In this document: positions 25,322 through 33,900 of the stretch, one piece after another
How the letters are laid out: the number at the start of each line of letters is the position of its first letter
How positions within the stretch are numbered: position 1 is the first letter of the stretch
Source: Pseudomonadales bacterium
GTDB lineage: Bacteria > Pseudomonadota > Gammaproteobacteria > Pseudomonadales > Azotimanducaceae
Assembly (NCBI GenBank): GCA_022827245.1
Contig: JAJDTI010000001.1
Coordinates: 1 to 64,000 of the forward strand
Length of the DNA stretch: 64,000 bases
Reading direction: 5' to 3'
Made by a program: the position numbers and the translations under genes
Notes under the pieces: generated by a model
Databases searched by the model: none
Told to the model about the DNA's origin: nothing
Seen by the model: only the letters and a program-made list of their open reading frames with translations

Positions 25322-25353
25322 TCCGATGTTTCTGTCGCAACAGAAATATCGGA
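25322..25353. promoter_or_regulatory. Palindromic operator of the GbsR-type regulator
   Basis: TCCGATGTTTCTGT (25322-25335) and ACAGAAATATCGGA (25340-25353) are inverted copies with one mismatch in 14, separated by CGCA. AT-rich arms stand out in the GC-rich surroundings. It is in the 113-nt gap upstream of the regulator and downstream of the thioesterase stop. Confidence 0.75.
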
Positions 25354-25415
25354 CTATTCGAGTGCTCGTGCAAGAGGCGATGGGAACCGGGCGGGGCCTC
25401 GCCGGTGCGGCGAGG

Positions 25416-25829
25416 TCAGACCTGGCCGGGACGGTCCGCGATCATGAAGCTGCCCGTCGCTTCGGCCACCACGGACCCGTCGTCCTGCCGCAGCACGAGC
25501 CCGTCCACGATGGCCAGCCGCCCCTTGCGCCTGCGGAGGCGGCCTTCGAGGCGGATGGGCGTGCCGATGGGCAGCGCCTGGCGGTAGCGCACCTCGGCGC
25601 GCGCCGTGAAGCACTGCTCGCCCCGCAGGTACACCCAGTTGGCCATGACGTCGTCGAGCAGGCTGAAGAGGATGCCGCCGTGGGTGACGCCGTCGTAACC
25701 GCCATGGTTCGGGGCCGGGACGAACTCCGCGCGGCACACGTCGTCTTCCAGCCGAAACCTGACGTGCAGACCGTCCGGATTGCCGGGCCCGCAGACGAAG
25801 CACCGGTTGGCGGGGGATTCGAGGGACAT
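25416..25829 (-). CDS. PaaI/hotdog-fold thioesterase
   Basis: The 137-residue protein has the hotdog pattern HGGYDGVTHGGILFSLLDDVMANW, where the helix carries a catalytic Asp in LLDD, and ARAEVRYRQALPIGTPIRLEGRL. It opens with NRCFVCGPGNPDGLHV, a CxxC seen in a subgroup of these acyl-CoA thioesterases. It should hydrolyse acyl-CoA or related thioesters. It starts 20 nt away from the divergent Nudix gene, so the two share one short promoter region. Confidence 0.9.
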   Translation of the reverse strand: MSLESPANRCFVCGPGNPDGLHVRFRLEDDVCRAEFVPAPNHGGYDGVTHGGILFSLLDDVMANWVYLRGEQCFTARAEVRYRQALPIGTPIRLEGRLRRRKGRLAIVDGLVLRQDDGSVVAEATGSFMIADRPGQV

Positions 25830-25849
25830 GCGCGGGCTATCATAGCGCG

Positions 25850-26449
25850 GTGCTCCCCATCGCCGACATCCAGGCGCGGCTTTCCGTGCACGAACCCCTG
25901 CGCTTCTCCGCCCGGCCGGAGACGCGGCAAGCCGCGGTCGCCGTGGTGCTGCGGGAACGCGACGGCCACACGGAAGTGCTCTTCATCCAGCGCGCCGTGA
26001 AGGAGGGCGACCCGTGGTCCGGAGACATGGCCTTTCCCGGCGGGCATCGGGAGCCGGCGGACGCCAGCCTGGCGGCGGCGGCGATCCGCGAGACCGCCGA
26101 GGAGATCGGGCTCGTCATCGAGCCCTCCGACATGATCGGGGAACTCTCCCAGCAGCGCCCGGTCCGGCAGGCCGGCAGGATCGACATGCTGGTCGCGCCC
26201 TACGTCTTCGCCATCGACGGGGACCCCGCGTTCGAGTTGAGCTACGAGGTGGCCGACGTGGTATGGACCCGGCTCGCGCCGATGCACGCCGGGGACAACC
26301 GGGCGACCGAACACAAGTCCGTCGGAGGCCGGCCCATCCCGTTCCCCGGCTACCGCCTGGGGGCGCGCCACTTCGTGTGGGGACTGACCTACCGGATGGT
26401 GCAGACGCTGTTCGAGGTGCTGGACCCCGCGTTCGAGCGCAGCGACTGA
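25850..26449 (+). CDS. Nudix hydrolase of the CoA pyrophosphatase type
   Basis: The 199-residue protein (GTG start) contains the Nudix box GGHREPADASLAAAAIRETAEEIGL (shown in parts: GG at 64-65, RETAEEIG at 80-87), with all catalytic glutamates present. The upstream FIQRAVKEGDPWSGDMAFPGG resembles the UPF0035 segment of NudL-like CoA diphosphatases. It would cleave CoA or acyl-CoA to phosphopantetheine and 3',5'-ADP. Adjacent to an acyl-CoA thioesterase, it fits a CoA-turnover theme. Confidence 0.9.
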   Translation: MLPIADIQARLSVHEPLRFSARPETRQAAVAVVLRERDGHTEVLFIQRAVKEGDPWSGDMAFPGGHREPADASLAAAAIRETAEEIGLVIEPSDMIGELSQQRPVRQAGRIDMLVAPYVFAIDGDPAFELSYEVADVVWTRLAPMHAGDNRATEHKSVGGRPIPFPGYRLGARHFVWGLTYRMVQTLFEVLDPAFERSD

Positions 26450-26481
26450 CGGCCGACCGCGTAGGGCGACCCGCGGAGGCG

Positions 26482-27906
26482 TCAGCCGAAGATGCCGTGG
26501 GCGCTGTCCTCGGAGAGTTCGGGCAGGTCGTAGTAATCGGCGATAGCGAGCCCGGCGGCGACGCTCGTGAACGGGTCGTGTTCGACGACCCGGCCCGGGA
26601 ACCGCTCGTCCAGGATCCGCCGCACCGCCGGAATCTGCGAGGATCCCCCCGTACGCAGCACGATGTCGAAGTCCGCCGCGGTCATGCCGGCCCCTTCGAG
26701 GGTCGCGTCCACCGCGCGTTCCACGTCGCGCAGCGGTGCGGCGATCAGTCGTTCGAACTCGGGGCGCGTCATGCGCACCTCGACGTCGATCTCCGGAATG
26801 TCGAGCACGGCCTCGGGCTCCGCCGACAGCTCGGCCTTGAAGCCCTTGATGGCCTGGAACACGAGGTAACCGAGGTTCTGCTGGATGAGTTCCCGCAGGC
26901 GGCGGAACTTGTGCCGCGCGGGACCGCCCGTCTCGATGCACGACTGGACCGGGGTCGTGTACCGGTTCTGGTTGAGGAGATAGGTCACCGGCCAGTTGAG
27001 GAGGAACTCCTCGTAGTCCTCGAACGGGAACCGCGTCTCGATCTCGCGGGCGGCGCCGCGCCGGCGCCACCGTTCGCCCTCGCCCAGGAGGGGAAACAGC
27101 AGTTCGCGAAAGATGCACCGGTCGATGTGGTCGCCGCCGAGGGCGACCCCGTGGGTGGACATGACGCGGAACCCGCTGCCGGCGTCCACGCGGCCGAGGA
27201 TCGAGAAGTCCAGCGTGCCCCCGCCGAAATCGACCGTCAGCACGCGGTCGCCCGCGTCCGGCCGTTCGTGGAGGAAGCCGACCGCCGCCGCGATGGGCTC
27301 CGGCACCATGCGGCAGCGACCGATGCCGGCGTAGTGGCACGCCTCTCCGAGCCGCGCCAGTGCGAGGGCGTCCCGGTGCGCCCCGCGGCCCTCGAAGTGC
27401 ACCGGGTGGCCGACGCACGCCGCGTTCGCGTCCTCCCCGCCCACCCCGAACGCGCGGACGATCCGGAGCAGGATCGGGGTGATCAGCGCGACCAGCCGAA
27501 ACGGGTGATCGAACACCGACAGCCGGCGAATGTCCGCGTTGCCGAGCAGCCGCTTCGTGCCGTGGAACAGCCGACCGCGCAGCCCGCTGTCCAGGGCCGG
27601 AGCGCCATACACCTTCTGTACGAGCAACTGTGGCGCGGCGCGCCCGCCCGGGTCTCCGGTCAGCGCCAGCGCGGCCTCGCCGATCACCTCCGGGACGAGT
27701 TCCACCTGGCGGCCCGTGTTGTCCGCGACGTACCGTTCGACGGCGTCAAGGCCCGTACGTGTCTGCAGGTCCCGATCGATGTACGTGGCCGACGGCATGA
27801 TCGGTGACGCTTCCTCGAGGTCCACCAGGCGCAGGGCCGCACCGTCGAACACCGCCGCCGCGGAGTTCGTTGTGCCGAAGTCGATGCCAATGCCCCTGCG
27901 GCTCAC
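26482..27906 (-). CDS. YegD-like Hsp70-family protein
   Basis: The 474-residue protein has the actin/Hsp70 ATPase signatures: GIDFGTTNSAAAVFDG (phosphate 1, D9), VPEPIAAAVGFL, LTVDFGGGTLDFSILG (phosphate 2) and VLRTGGSSQIPAVRRIL (adenosine). It lacks the C-terminal peptide-binding domain of DnaK, as YegD-type proteins do. Cellular role is not established for the family; perhaps a chaperone-like ATPase. It stands alone between the Nudix and msrA genes. Confidence 0.9.
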   Translation of the reverse strand: MSRRGIGIDFGTTNSAAAVFDGAALRLVDLEEASPIMPSATYIDRDLQTRTGLDAVERYVADNTGRQVELVPEVIGEAALALTGDPGGRAAPQLLVQKVYGAPALDSGLRGRLFHGTKRLLGNADIRRLSVFDHPFRLVALITPILLRIVRAFGVGGEDANAACVGHPVHFEGRGAHRDALALARLGEACHYAGIGRCRMVPEPIAAAVGFLHERPDAGDRVLTVDFGGGTLDFSILGRVDAGSGFRVMSTHGVALGGDHIDRCIFRELLFPLLGEGERWRRRGAAREIETRFPFEDYEEFLLNWPVTYLLNQNRYTTPVQSCIETGGPARHKFRRLRELIQQNLGYLVFQAIKGFKAELSAEPEAVLDIPEIDVEVRMTRPEFERLIAAPLRDVERAVDATLEGAGMTAADFDIVLRTGGSSQIPAVRRILDERFPGRVVEHDPFTSVAAGLAIADYYDLPELSEDSAHGIFG

Positions 27907-28002
27907 GGAACTGGAGGGCCACCGCGGTTTCCGGCCCCACGGACGGCGCCCTCCGGTCCGCGCGCGGCGAGCGCGCGGGGCCGGCGGGAGAGAGGCGTGG
28001 CG

Positions 28003-28656
<654 letters not shown>

Positions 28657-28758
28657 CTTGCAGGTCCTCCCGGCCGCCATCTTAGCAGCGAAAGGCACTG
28701 GCGGCGCGTGCCGGCGAGCGGCTGACCACGCTCCCACACGATGCGCTACACTCCGGCG

Positions 28759-30441
28759 ATGCGCGCCCTCCCCGTCGCACTGATCCTGCTCACCTGCGTC
28801 GGCTGCGTCACACGTCCGCTCGCCACCTACGAGGAACTCGCCGCCGCCGTCGCGGCCGGCGAAACCGTGGACGTCGCGGAGCTGCGCCGTGCCTTCGCCG
28901 CCGCGCCGGACTTCGCGGAGCGCATCGACACCCTCGGGTCCCTCGAGCAACAGGCCATGCAGGTCGTGGACGAGGAGCCGCTGCGGCTCGGCCCCCTGGG
29001 GGCCGCGATTCTCGACCGCTACCAGGGCAGCGTCGCGGGTCATTTCGCCCTCGTCCGGTTCTACGAGTTCGTCGAGCGGGAGGAAGTGGCACAGGAGCAC
29101 CGGGAATGGGTGGCCCGGATCGTGGCCGCCATGGAAGGCAGCGGTACCCGGGAGGAGCCCTACGTGGTGCTGTCCGCCGCGGAGGCCAACGCCTACCTGG
29201 TGGCCACCGGCCGCCAGCCGGTGGGTTCCATCTACCAGACGTCCGACGCGTTCCCGTTCGTCCTGGCGGTAACGGCCAAGCCGGCGGAAGGCCCGATGCA
29301 GAACCTCTTCTTCGACCTCGGGGCGGCCTACGCCTCGGTGCGCGATTCCGTCGCCGGCGAAGCCCCCGGGCGAGAGTTCCGGCCCGGCGCCCTGATCGGG
29401 ATCCTGGCGCGCCGCGACGACCCGGCCGCCCAGGTGTACATCGGCGGCTTCCTGTTCTCCGAGGACCGGCTGGACGAGGCGGTCGACTGGCTGTCCGCCG
29501 CGAGCCGGCGGGGCAACCTCGTCGCCAACCTGATGCTCGCCCGCGTGCATCTCGCCAAGGCGCAGCGCCTCCCCGAGGGGCCGGACCGCGAAGAGGCCCT
29601 GGAACTGGTCATGCAGAACTACGTGCACGCCGTGGCCGTGGGCTCCGACGAGGCGATGTACCAGCTTGCCGAACTGTACATCGCGGAATACTACGGGCCG
29701 GAGGAGTCGGCACTCGGCATCCCGTTGCTGGAGCAGGCCGCCGACCTCGACAACATCGACGCCACCCTGCTCCTCGCGCAGATCTACGTCGCCGGGCACG
29801 GCGTCGAGGCGGACTACGACCTGAGCGAGACGTACTTCCTGCGCGCCGCCGGACTCGAGAGCGAGACGGCGAAGATCCAGTACGCGCGCTTCCTGATGAG
29901 CGAGACGGTCGGGAAGGAGTTCACCAACCAGGCCTTCGACTGGCTCAGGGAACTCGCGGCCGACGTCGGCCCCTGCCGCGGCGAGACTTTCACGCGGCGT
30001 CCGTGCCCGGCGGCGGAGGCGCGGCTCCTGCTTGGGGACATGCACGCCCGCGGCGTTCACGTGAAGGCGAGTCACCGGCGCGCGCGCAACTGGTTCAAGT
30101 CCGCCGTCAAGGCCTCGCCCGAAAACGCCCGCATCGTCAACGAGGTCGCGTGGTGGCTCACCGTTACCCAGATCGAGCGGCTGCGCGACGAGCGGTACGC
30201 GCTGGCCATCATGGAGCGCATGATGACCCGGGACGACGTTGCGCGGCGCAATCCGGCCTACCTGGACACCTGGGCGGCCGCGCACGCCGCCAACGGGAAT
30301 TTCGGCCGTGCCGTCGTCCTGCAGGAGGAGGCGCTCAAGGAGGCGAACGACGCCGAGATGACCGAGGTGATCGACGAACTGGAGCGGCACCTCGCGTCGT
30401 TCCAGGCCGGGGAGACCATCACGGATCCCCTCGTCCCCTGA
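28759..30441 (+). CDS. Sel1/TPR-repeat lipoprotein
   Basis: From ATG 28759 the protein has 560 residues. [18 protein letters not shown] is a lipoprotein-type signal peptide with the modified Cys in CVGC, although the -3 residue is Cys rather than Leu. Helical repeats of the Sel1/TPR kind follow, for example [34 protein letters not shown] and [16 protein letters not shown] units around residue 340. It is probably an envelope-anchored scaffold. A TACACT hexamer at 28747-28752 could be a -10 with transcription starting near the second ATG, which is why I prefer 28759 to 28741; the transcript would then be nearly leaderless. Confidence 0.8.
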   Translation: MRALPVALILLTCVGCVTRPLATYEELAAAVAAGETVDVAELRRAFAAAPDFAERIDTLGSLEQQAMQVVDEEPLRLGPLGAAILDRYQGSVAGHFALVRFYEFVEREEVAQEHREWVARIVAAMEGSGTREEPYVVLSAAEANAYLVATGRQPVGSIYQTSDAFPFVLAVTAKPAEGPMQNLFFDLGAAYASVRDSVAGEAPGREFRPGALIGILARRDDPAAQVYIGGFLFSEDRLDEAVDWLSAASRRGNLVANLMLARVHLAKAQRLPEGPDREEALELVMQNYVHAVAVGSDEAMYQLAELYIAEYYGPEESALGIPLLEQAADLDNIDATLLLAQIYVAGHGVEADYDLSETYFLRAAGLESETAKIQYARFLMSETVGKEFTNQAFDWLRELAADVGPCRGETFTRRPCPAAEARLLLGDMHARGVHVKASHRRARNWFKSAVKASPENARIVNEVAWWLTVTQIERLRDERYALAIMERMMTRDDVARRNPAYLDTWAAAHAANGNFGRAVVLQEEALKEANDAEMTEVIDELERHLASFQAGETITDPLVP

Positions 30442-30459
30442 CCCGGCCGGGCCGGACGC

Positions 30460-31518
30460 TTGGCCAACCTGACGTCCGAGTACGAGCGACTCCTGGCGCG
30501 CGGCATACCGCTGCTGGACGTGCGTGCTCCCGGGGAGTTCGCCCGGGGCGCCTTTCCGGGGGCCGTCAACCTGCCGCTGCTCACCGACGACGAGCGTCAC
30601 CAGGTCGGCCTCCGTTACCGGGAGGCCGGCGGCGACGCCGCGGTGGCGCTCGGCGAACGTCTCGTGTCCGGGAGCACGCGGGACGCGCGCGTGGCGGCCT
30701 GGCGCGTATGGACATCCAGGCACCCGGAGGGCGCGCTCTACTGCTGGCGCGGCGGACTGCGTTCGCAAATCGTCCATGAGTGGCTCGCCGCCGAGGGTGA
30801 CGCCCCGGCGCGGATCGCCGGCGGCTTCAAGGCGCTGCGCGGCTTCTGCCTGAACGCCCTGGACCGGGACGTCCCCTGGGTGGTGCTCGCGGGCCTGGCC
30901 GGCTCGGACAAGACGGGCATCCTCGAGCGGATCCCGCGCAGCGTGGACCTCGAGGGCCTGGCGAATCACCGCGGCTCGGCGTTCGGCAAGCGCGGCACGC
31001 CGCAGCCCCCGCCCATCGCGTTCGAGAACGCGCTCGCGGTCCGCGTGCTGCAACTGACGAGCGACGTCGCGCCCGCGGAGTTCGGGGCCTCCCCGGACAC
31101 TCCGGTCGCCGTCGAGGACGAGAGCCGCACGATCGGGCGGCTGGCCGTTCCCCGCGAGGTGTTCGCGGGCATGCAGCGGGCCCCGGTGGTCGTGGTCGAG
31201 GCGCCCCGCGAGGACCGCATCGAGCACATCTACCGGGGCTACGTGGCCAAGGACGAGGGCGCGCGTTCCCGGCTCGAGCAGGCGCTCGACAACATCCAGC
31301 GGAGGCTGGGCGGCGAGCGCCATCTCGCCGTCCGGCGGGAAATGCAGCGGGCCTTCGAGACCGGCGCGCCGGAAGGCCACCGCGCCTGGATCGGTCTTCT
31401 GCTCGACTGGTACTACGACCCGATGTACGACTACCAGCTCGGGCAGAAGACGGATCGCATTACCTTTCGCGGCGGTCGCGCGGACGTCGCGGAGTACCTT
31501 GCGCGCGCGACAGCGTGA
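30460..31518 (+). CDS. mnmH: tRNA 2-selenouridine synthase
   Basis: MnmH (SelU, YbbB) replaces sulfur by selenium at the wobble 2-thiouridine of tRNAs for Lys, Glu and Gln, using selenophosphate and a geranylated intermediate. The 352-residue protein (TTG start) has an N-terminal rhodanese domain with active Cys C95 in [11 protein letters not shown] and a C-terminal P-loop domain. Family signatures [14 protein letters not shown] and FENALAVR are present. The P-loop reads GLAGSDKT (145-152), with Asp where Gly precedes the Lys in the usual GSGKT. Its presence implies the cell makes selenophosphate, which supports selenoprotein decoding at 23382. It follows the Sel1-like gene by 18 nt. Confidence 0.93.
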   Translation: MANLTSEYERLLARGIPLLDVRAPGEFARGAFPGAVNLPLLTDDERHQVGLRYREAGGDAAVALGERLVSGSTRDARVAAWRVWTSRHPEGALYCWRGGLRSQIVHEWLAAEGDAPARIAGGFKALRGFCLNALDRDVPWVVLAGLAGSDKTGILERIPRSVDLEGLANHRGSAFGKRGTPQPPPIAFENALAVRVLQLTSDVAPAEFGASPDTPVAVEDESRTIGRLAVPREVFAGMQRAPVVVVEAPREDRIEHIYRGYVAKDEGARSRLEQALDNIQRRLGGERHLAVRREMQRAFETGAPEGHRAWIGLLLDWYYDPMYDYQLGQKTDRITFRGGRADVAEYLARATA

Positions 31519-31948
31519 AGTCTCCGCCGTGCGCGGTCAGGCGTTCCGGGGCAAGCCGCAGCACCACGCGTCCGTCGCTGTCCCCCGTCACCGGCCAGGG
31601 CGTCGACCCGAGGTACTTGCGCCGAATGCGCGCGCCCCATTCGCCGACGTCCGCCTCCAGCACCTCGAACGTGCCGACGCCCTTGACCTGGCGGTTCGAC
31701 ATCCGCTCCGCCGTCAGCTCCTGGCGCTCGACGCAGAAGGACCCGCGCGGGTTGTCGCGAATACAGCGGACGTGGAACTTGTCGGACCCGCTCGTCGTGT
31801 AGAAAGCGCCCTCCCACCACACGAACCAGCAGGGCACGAGCCGCGGGAAGCCCTTCCCGTCCACGAACGCGATCACGGCGGAGACGGGCAGGTCCAGCAG
31901 CGCCCGGACCTCCTCGTCCGGCAGCTCGGTCCGCAGCCTAGCCCGCAT
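31460..31948 (-). CDS. Pyridoxamine 5'-phosphate oxidase-like flavin protein
   Basis: The 162-residue protein has the split-barrel PPOX pattern: [31 protein letters not shown] near the start (in segments), [26 protein letters not shown], and [27 protein letters not shown]. It likely binds FMN or F420. The 3' end overlaps mnmH by 59 nt in the opposite direction. The annotated ATG lies inside the inverted end of the adjacent repeat (31938-31959), so the first few residues may come from an insertion and the original N-terminus may have differed slightly. Confidence 0.85.
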   Translation of the reverse strand: MRARLRTELPDEEVRALLDLPVSAVIAFVDGKGFPRLVPCWFVWWEGAFYTTSGSDKFHVRCIRDNPRGSFCVERQELTAERMSNRQVKGVGTFEVLEADVGEWGARIRRKYLGSTPWPVTGDSDGRVVLRLAPERLTAHGGDFTLSRAQGTPRRPRDRRER

Positions 31949-32203
31949 ATCGCGTCAGGCCGCTTGTGCACGGACCGTAAGACCTTGGTTTCGGGTCGGT
32001 TATCGCCCCATCCAAGCATGATCGCCGAATCACAGAACGCTGGCCGCGCCCTCGCCAAGCACGGTGGGGTTGGGCCGGAGGCGGCTTGGCGTTGAGCGAC
32101 AGCGAAACGCCGGGACGGCTCCGGGGCGCTTTTCGCCCTGTGCGTACACAGGGACGAAAATCCTCGGCGATCATCACGGCCCCTGACGCAATATGCGGGC
32201 TAG
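31938..32203. repeat. MITE-like element with 22-bp inverted ends
   Basis: CTAGCCCGCATATCGCGTCAGG at 31938-31959 (shown here as CTAGCCCGCATAT plus CGCGTCAGG) recurs inverted at 32182-32203 with one mismatch. The enclosed 222 bp contain no supported gene and several short palindromic stretches such as CCCTGTGCGTACACAGG near 32138-32154. The size, inverted ends and lack of a gene suggest a non-autonomous mobile or REP-like element. No clear target duplication was seen. Confidence 0.6.
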
Positions 32204-32226
32204 CGAGCCCGCGCCCGCGGGATGCG

Positions 32227-33048
32227 CTAGTCATCCCTGCGCCTGGCGGCTTCGTAGTGTTCAAGGGCTCTCTGCACCATCGGCCGACGGCGCGCCCCGG
32301 GCACGCGGAGCGCATAGTCCGGATCCCGCTCCCCCTGGGCCGAGAGGAGGTGCATGGCGTGCGCGCTCGTGATGTGGGCGTGGAAGCCCTGGCCGTCCTG
32401 CATCTGGTTCACGGCGAGCTTGATCATGCGGAGCTGGAACGGGTCGTTGCGCGCGATGCGTTCGGCGTACTCCAGGACCCCCGCCTCGAGACGGTCCGCC
32501 GGCACGACCCGGTTCACGAGATCGAGCCGGCGGGCTTCTTCCGCGTCGATGAAACGCGACTCGAACAGGAACTCCTTGGCCTTGCGCGGATGCACGTCCC
32601 AGGGAACGGTGAAGAACTGGAAGTTGGACGCGAGGAACATCGCCGACTCGGCCGCGTAGACGATGTCCATGGCGGACGCCACGATCCAGCCGCCGAAGAT
32701 GCAGTAGCCCTGCACGCCGGCGATCGTCGGCTTCGGCACGTTGCGCCAGCGCATCGACTTCTCCACGAACTGCTCGCGGGAGTGGTCGAACAGTCCGCGC
32801 ACGCCCTCCTGCAGGGGCCGCTCCTCCCGGTCCGCCGTCTCCTCGGGCGTGCCGAGGTCGTGGCCGCCGGAGAAGTGCTCGCCGGCCCCGAAGAGCGCGA
32901 TGACGTGCACGTCGCGGTCCCGCGCCGCATCGGCGAAGGCGTCGTCGAGCGCCTCGAGCAGTCGCCGGCTCTGCGCGTTGCGGTAGCGCGGCCGGTTGAC
33001 CGTGATGCGCGCGACATGGTCGGAAACTTCGTAGAGAACGTCGCTCAT
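32227..33048 (-). CDS. Enoyl-CoA hydratase/isomerase family protein
   Basis: The 273-residue crotonase-fold protein has ARITVNRPRYRNAQSRRLLEAL, the oxyanion-hole segment FGAGEHFSGGHDLG, and the second oxyanion region GVQGYCIFGGWIVASAMDIVYA. The first catalytic Glu position (GGGCEL in ECH) is replaced in IFGGWIVA, so the reaction may differ from simple hydration. It acts on a CoA thioester in the cytoplasm. It is the only crotonase here on the minus strand; two more lie at 39993-41672. Confidence 0.9.
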   Translation of the reverse strand: MSDVLYEVSDHVARITVNRPRYRNAQSRRLLEALDDAFADAARDRDVHVIALFGAGEHFSGGHDLGTPEETADREERPLQEGVRGLFDHSREQFVEKSMRWRNVPKPTIAGVQGYCIFGGWIVASAMDIVYAAESAMFLASNFQFFTVPWDVHPRKAKEFLFESRFIDAEEARRLDLVNRVVPADRLEAGVLEYAERIARNDPFQLRMIKLAVNQMQDGQGFHAHITSAHAMHLLSAQGERDPDYALRVPGARRRPMVQRALEHYEAARRRDD

Positions 33049-33076
33049 GTCCGGGAGTTTGTCGGACGGGCGACCC

Positions 33077-33152
33077 GGTGGGCAAGTGCCGCGGCGTGGC
33101 GTAGTGGTTCGCTGGTTGATGGCAACGCAATCACGGCGTAAGGTTGCCCACC
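33077..33152. promoter_or_regulatory. Inverted repeat upstream of the FitAB-type module
   Basis: GGTGGGCAA (33077-33085) and TTGCCCACC (33144-33152) are perfect 9-bp inverted copies separated by 58 nt, ending 19 nt before the antitoxin start. FitAB complexes bind spaced inverted repeats at their own promoter, so this is a plausible operator. Confidence 0.45.
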
Positions 33153-33171
33153 ATCGATGCAGGAGACGGGC

Positions 33172-33417
33172 GTGGCTAGTATCACTATCCGCAATCTCGA
33201 AGACGACGTAAAGACGAGGCTGCGCCGCCGCGCGGCCGGCCATGGGCGATCGATGGAGGAAGAGGCGCGCCGGATCCTGGCGGAGGCCGTCGATCGCGAA
33301 GCTGCGCCGGAGAAGGGTCTGGGCTCCGCCATTCACGAGCTGTTCAAGCCGCTCGGCGGCGTGGACCTGGAACTTCCGCCGCGCGAGCCGATGCGCGAAC
33401 CGCCACGACTGGACTAG
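33172..33417 (+). CDS. FitA-like ribbon-helix-helix antitoxin
   Basis: The 81-residue protein begins VASITIRNLEDDVKTRLRRRA, the typical FitA start, with an Arg-rich ribbon-helix-helix and HGRSMEEEARRILAEAV. AGGAGA at 33161-33166 sits at the right distance from GTG 33172, so I prefer this over the in-frame ATG at 33157. The C-terminus (LFKPLGGVDLELPPREP) would wrap the toxin. It is followed 6 nt later by the PIN toxin gene. Confidence 0.88.
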   Translation: MASITIRNLEDDVKTRLRRRAAGHGRSMEEEARRILAEAVDREAAPEKGLGSAIHELFKPLGGVDLELPPREPMREPPRLD

Positions 33418-33423
33418 TGCCGC

Positions 33424-33849
33424 ATGGTCGTGCTCGACACGAACGTCGTCTCGGAGCTGATGCGCGGGAGCCCGCGCGCTGGCGTGCTTGAGTGGATGGA
33501 CAGCCAGCGGACGAGGGACCTCTTCGTCACCAGCGTGACCGAAGCGGAAGTCCGCGCTGGCGTGGCGATCTTGCCGGGAGGCGCGAGGCGGCGCGGTCTT
33601 GCCGAGGCGGCGGAGCGCACGTTCGGAGGTCTTTTCGCCGGGCGGGTGCTTCCGTTCGACAGTTCGGCTGCCCGCGCGTACGCGGAGATCGTTCCGTACC
33701 GACGGTCGACTGGTCGTCCGCTCCCGTTTGCAGACGGCCAAATCGCCGCGATCGCCCGTTCGCGCGGGATGGCGGTGGCCACCCGGAACGTGGAGGATTT
33801 CGAGGACACGGGGGTCGAGTTAGTGAACCCCTGGACGGCCTCGGCGTGA
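33424..33849 (+). CDS. FitB/VapC-like PIN-domain toxin
   Basis: The 141-residue PIN-domain ribonuclease has the acidic active site: D in VVLDTNVVSELMRG (residue 5), E in TSVTEAEVRAGVAILPGG, and D in LPFADGQIAAIARSRGMAVATRNVEDF. Together with the preceding antitoxin it forms a type II toxin-antitoxin module. The pair lies between the crotonase gene and the CoA transferase gene, with no mobile element directly attached, although the MITE-like repeat is 1 kb away. Confidence 0.9.
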   Translation: MVVLDTNVVSELMRGSPRAGVLEWMDSQRTRDLFVTSVTEAEVRAGVAILPGGARRRGLAEAAERTFGGLFAGRVLPFDSSAARAYAEIVPYRRSTGRPLPFADGQIAAIARSRGMAVATRNVEDFEDTGVELVNPWTASA

Positions 33850-33900
33850 AACGCGCGACCCGTCGCAGACAACCGGGCTGAGCACCTCGACCCGGGGGGC

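Noticed and set aside
28678..28680. Upstream ATG of msrA
   Set aside because: The later ATG at 28656 has a better GGAGG placement and gives the usual N-terminus; kept only as an alternative.
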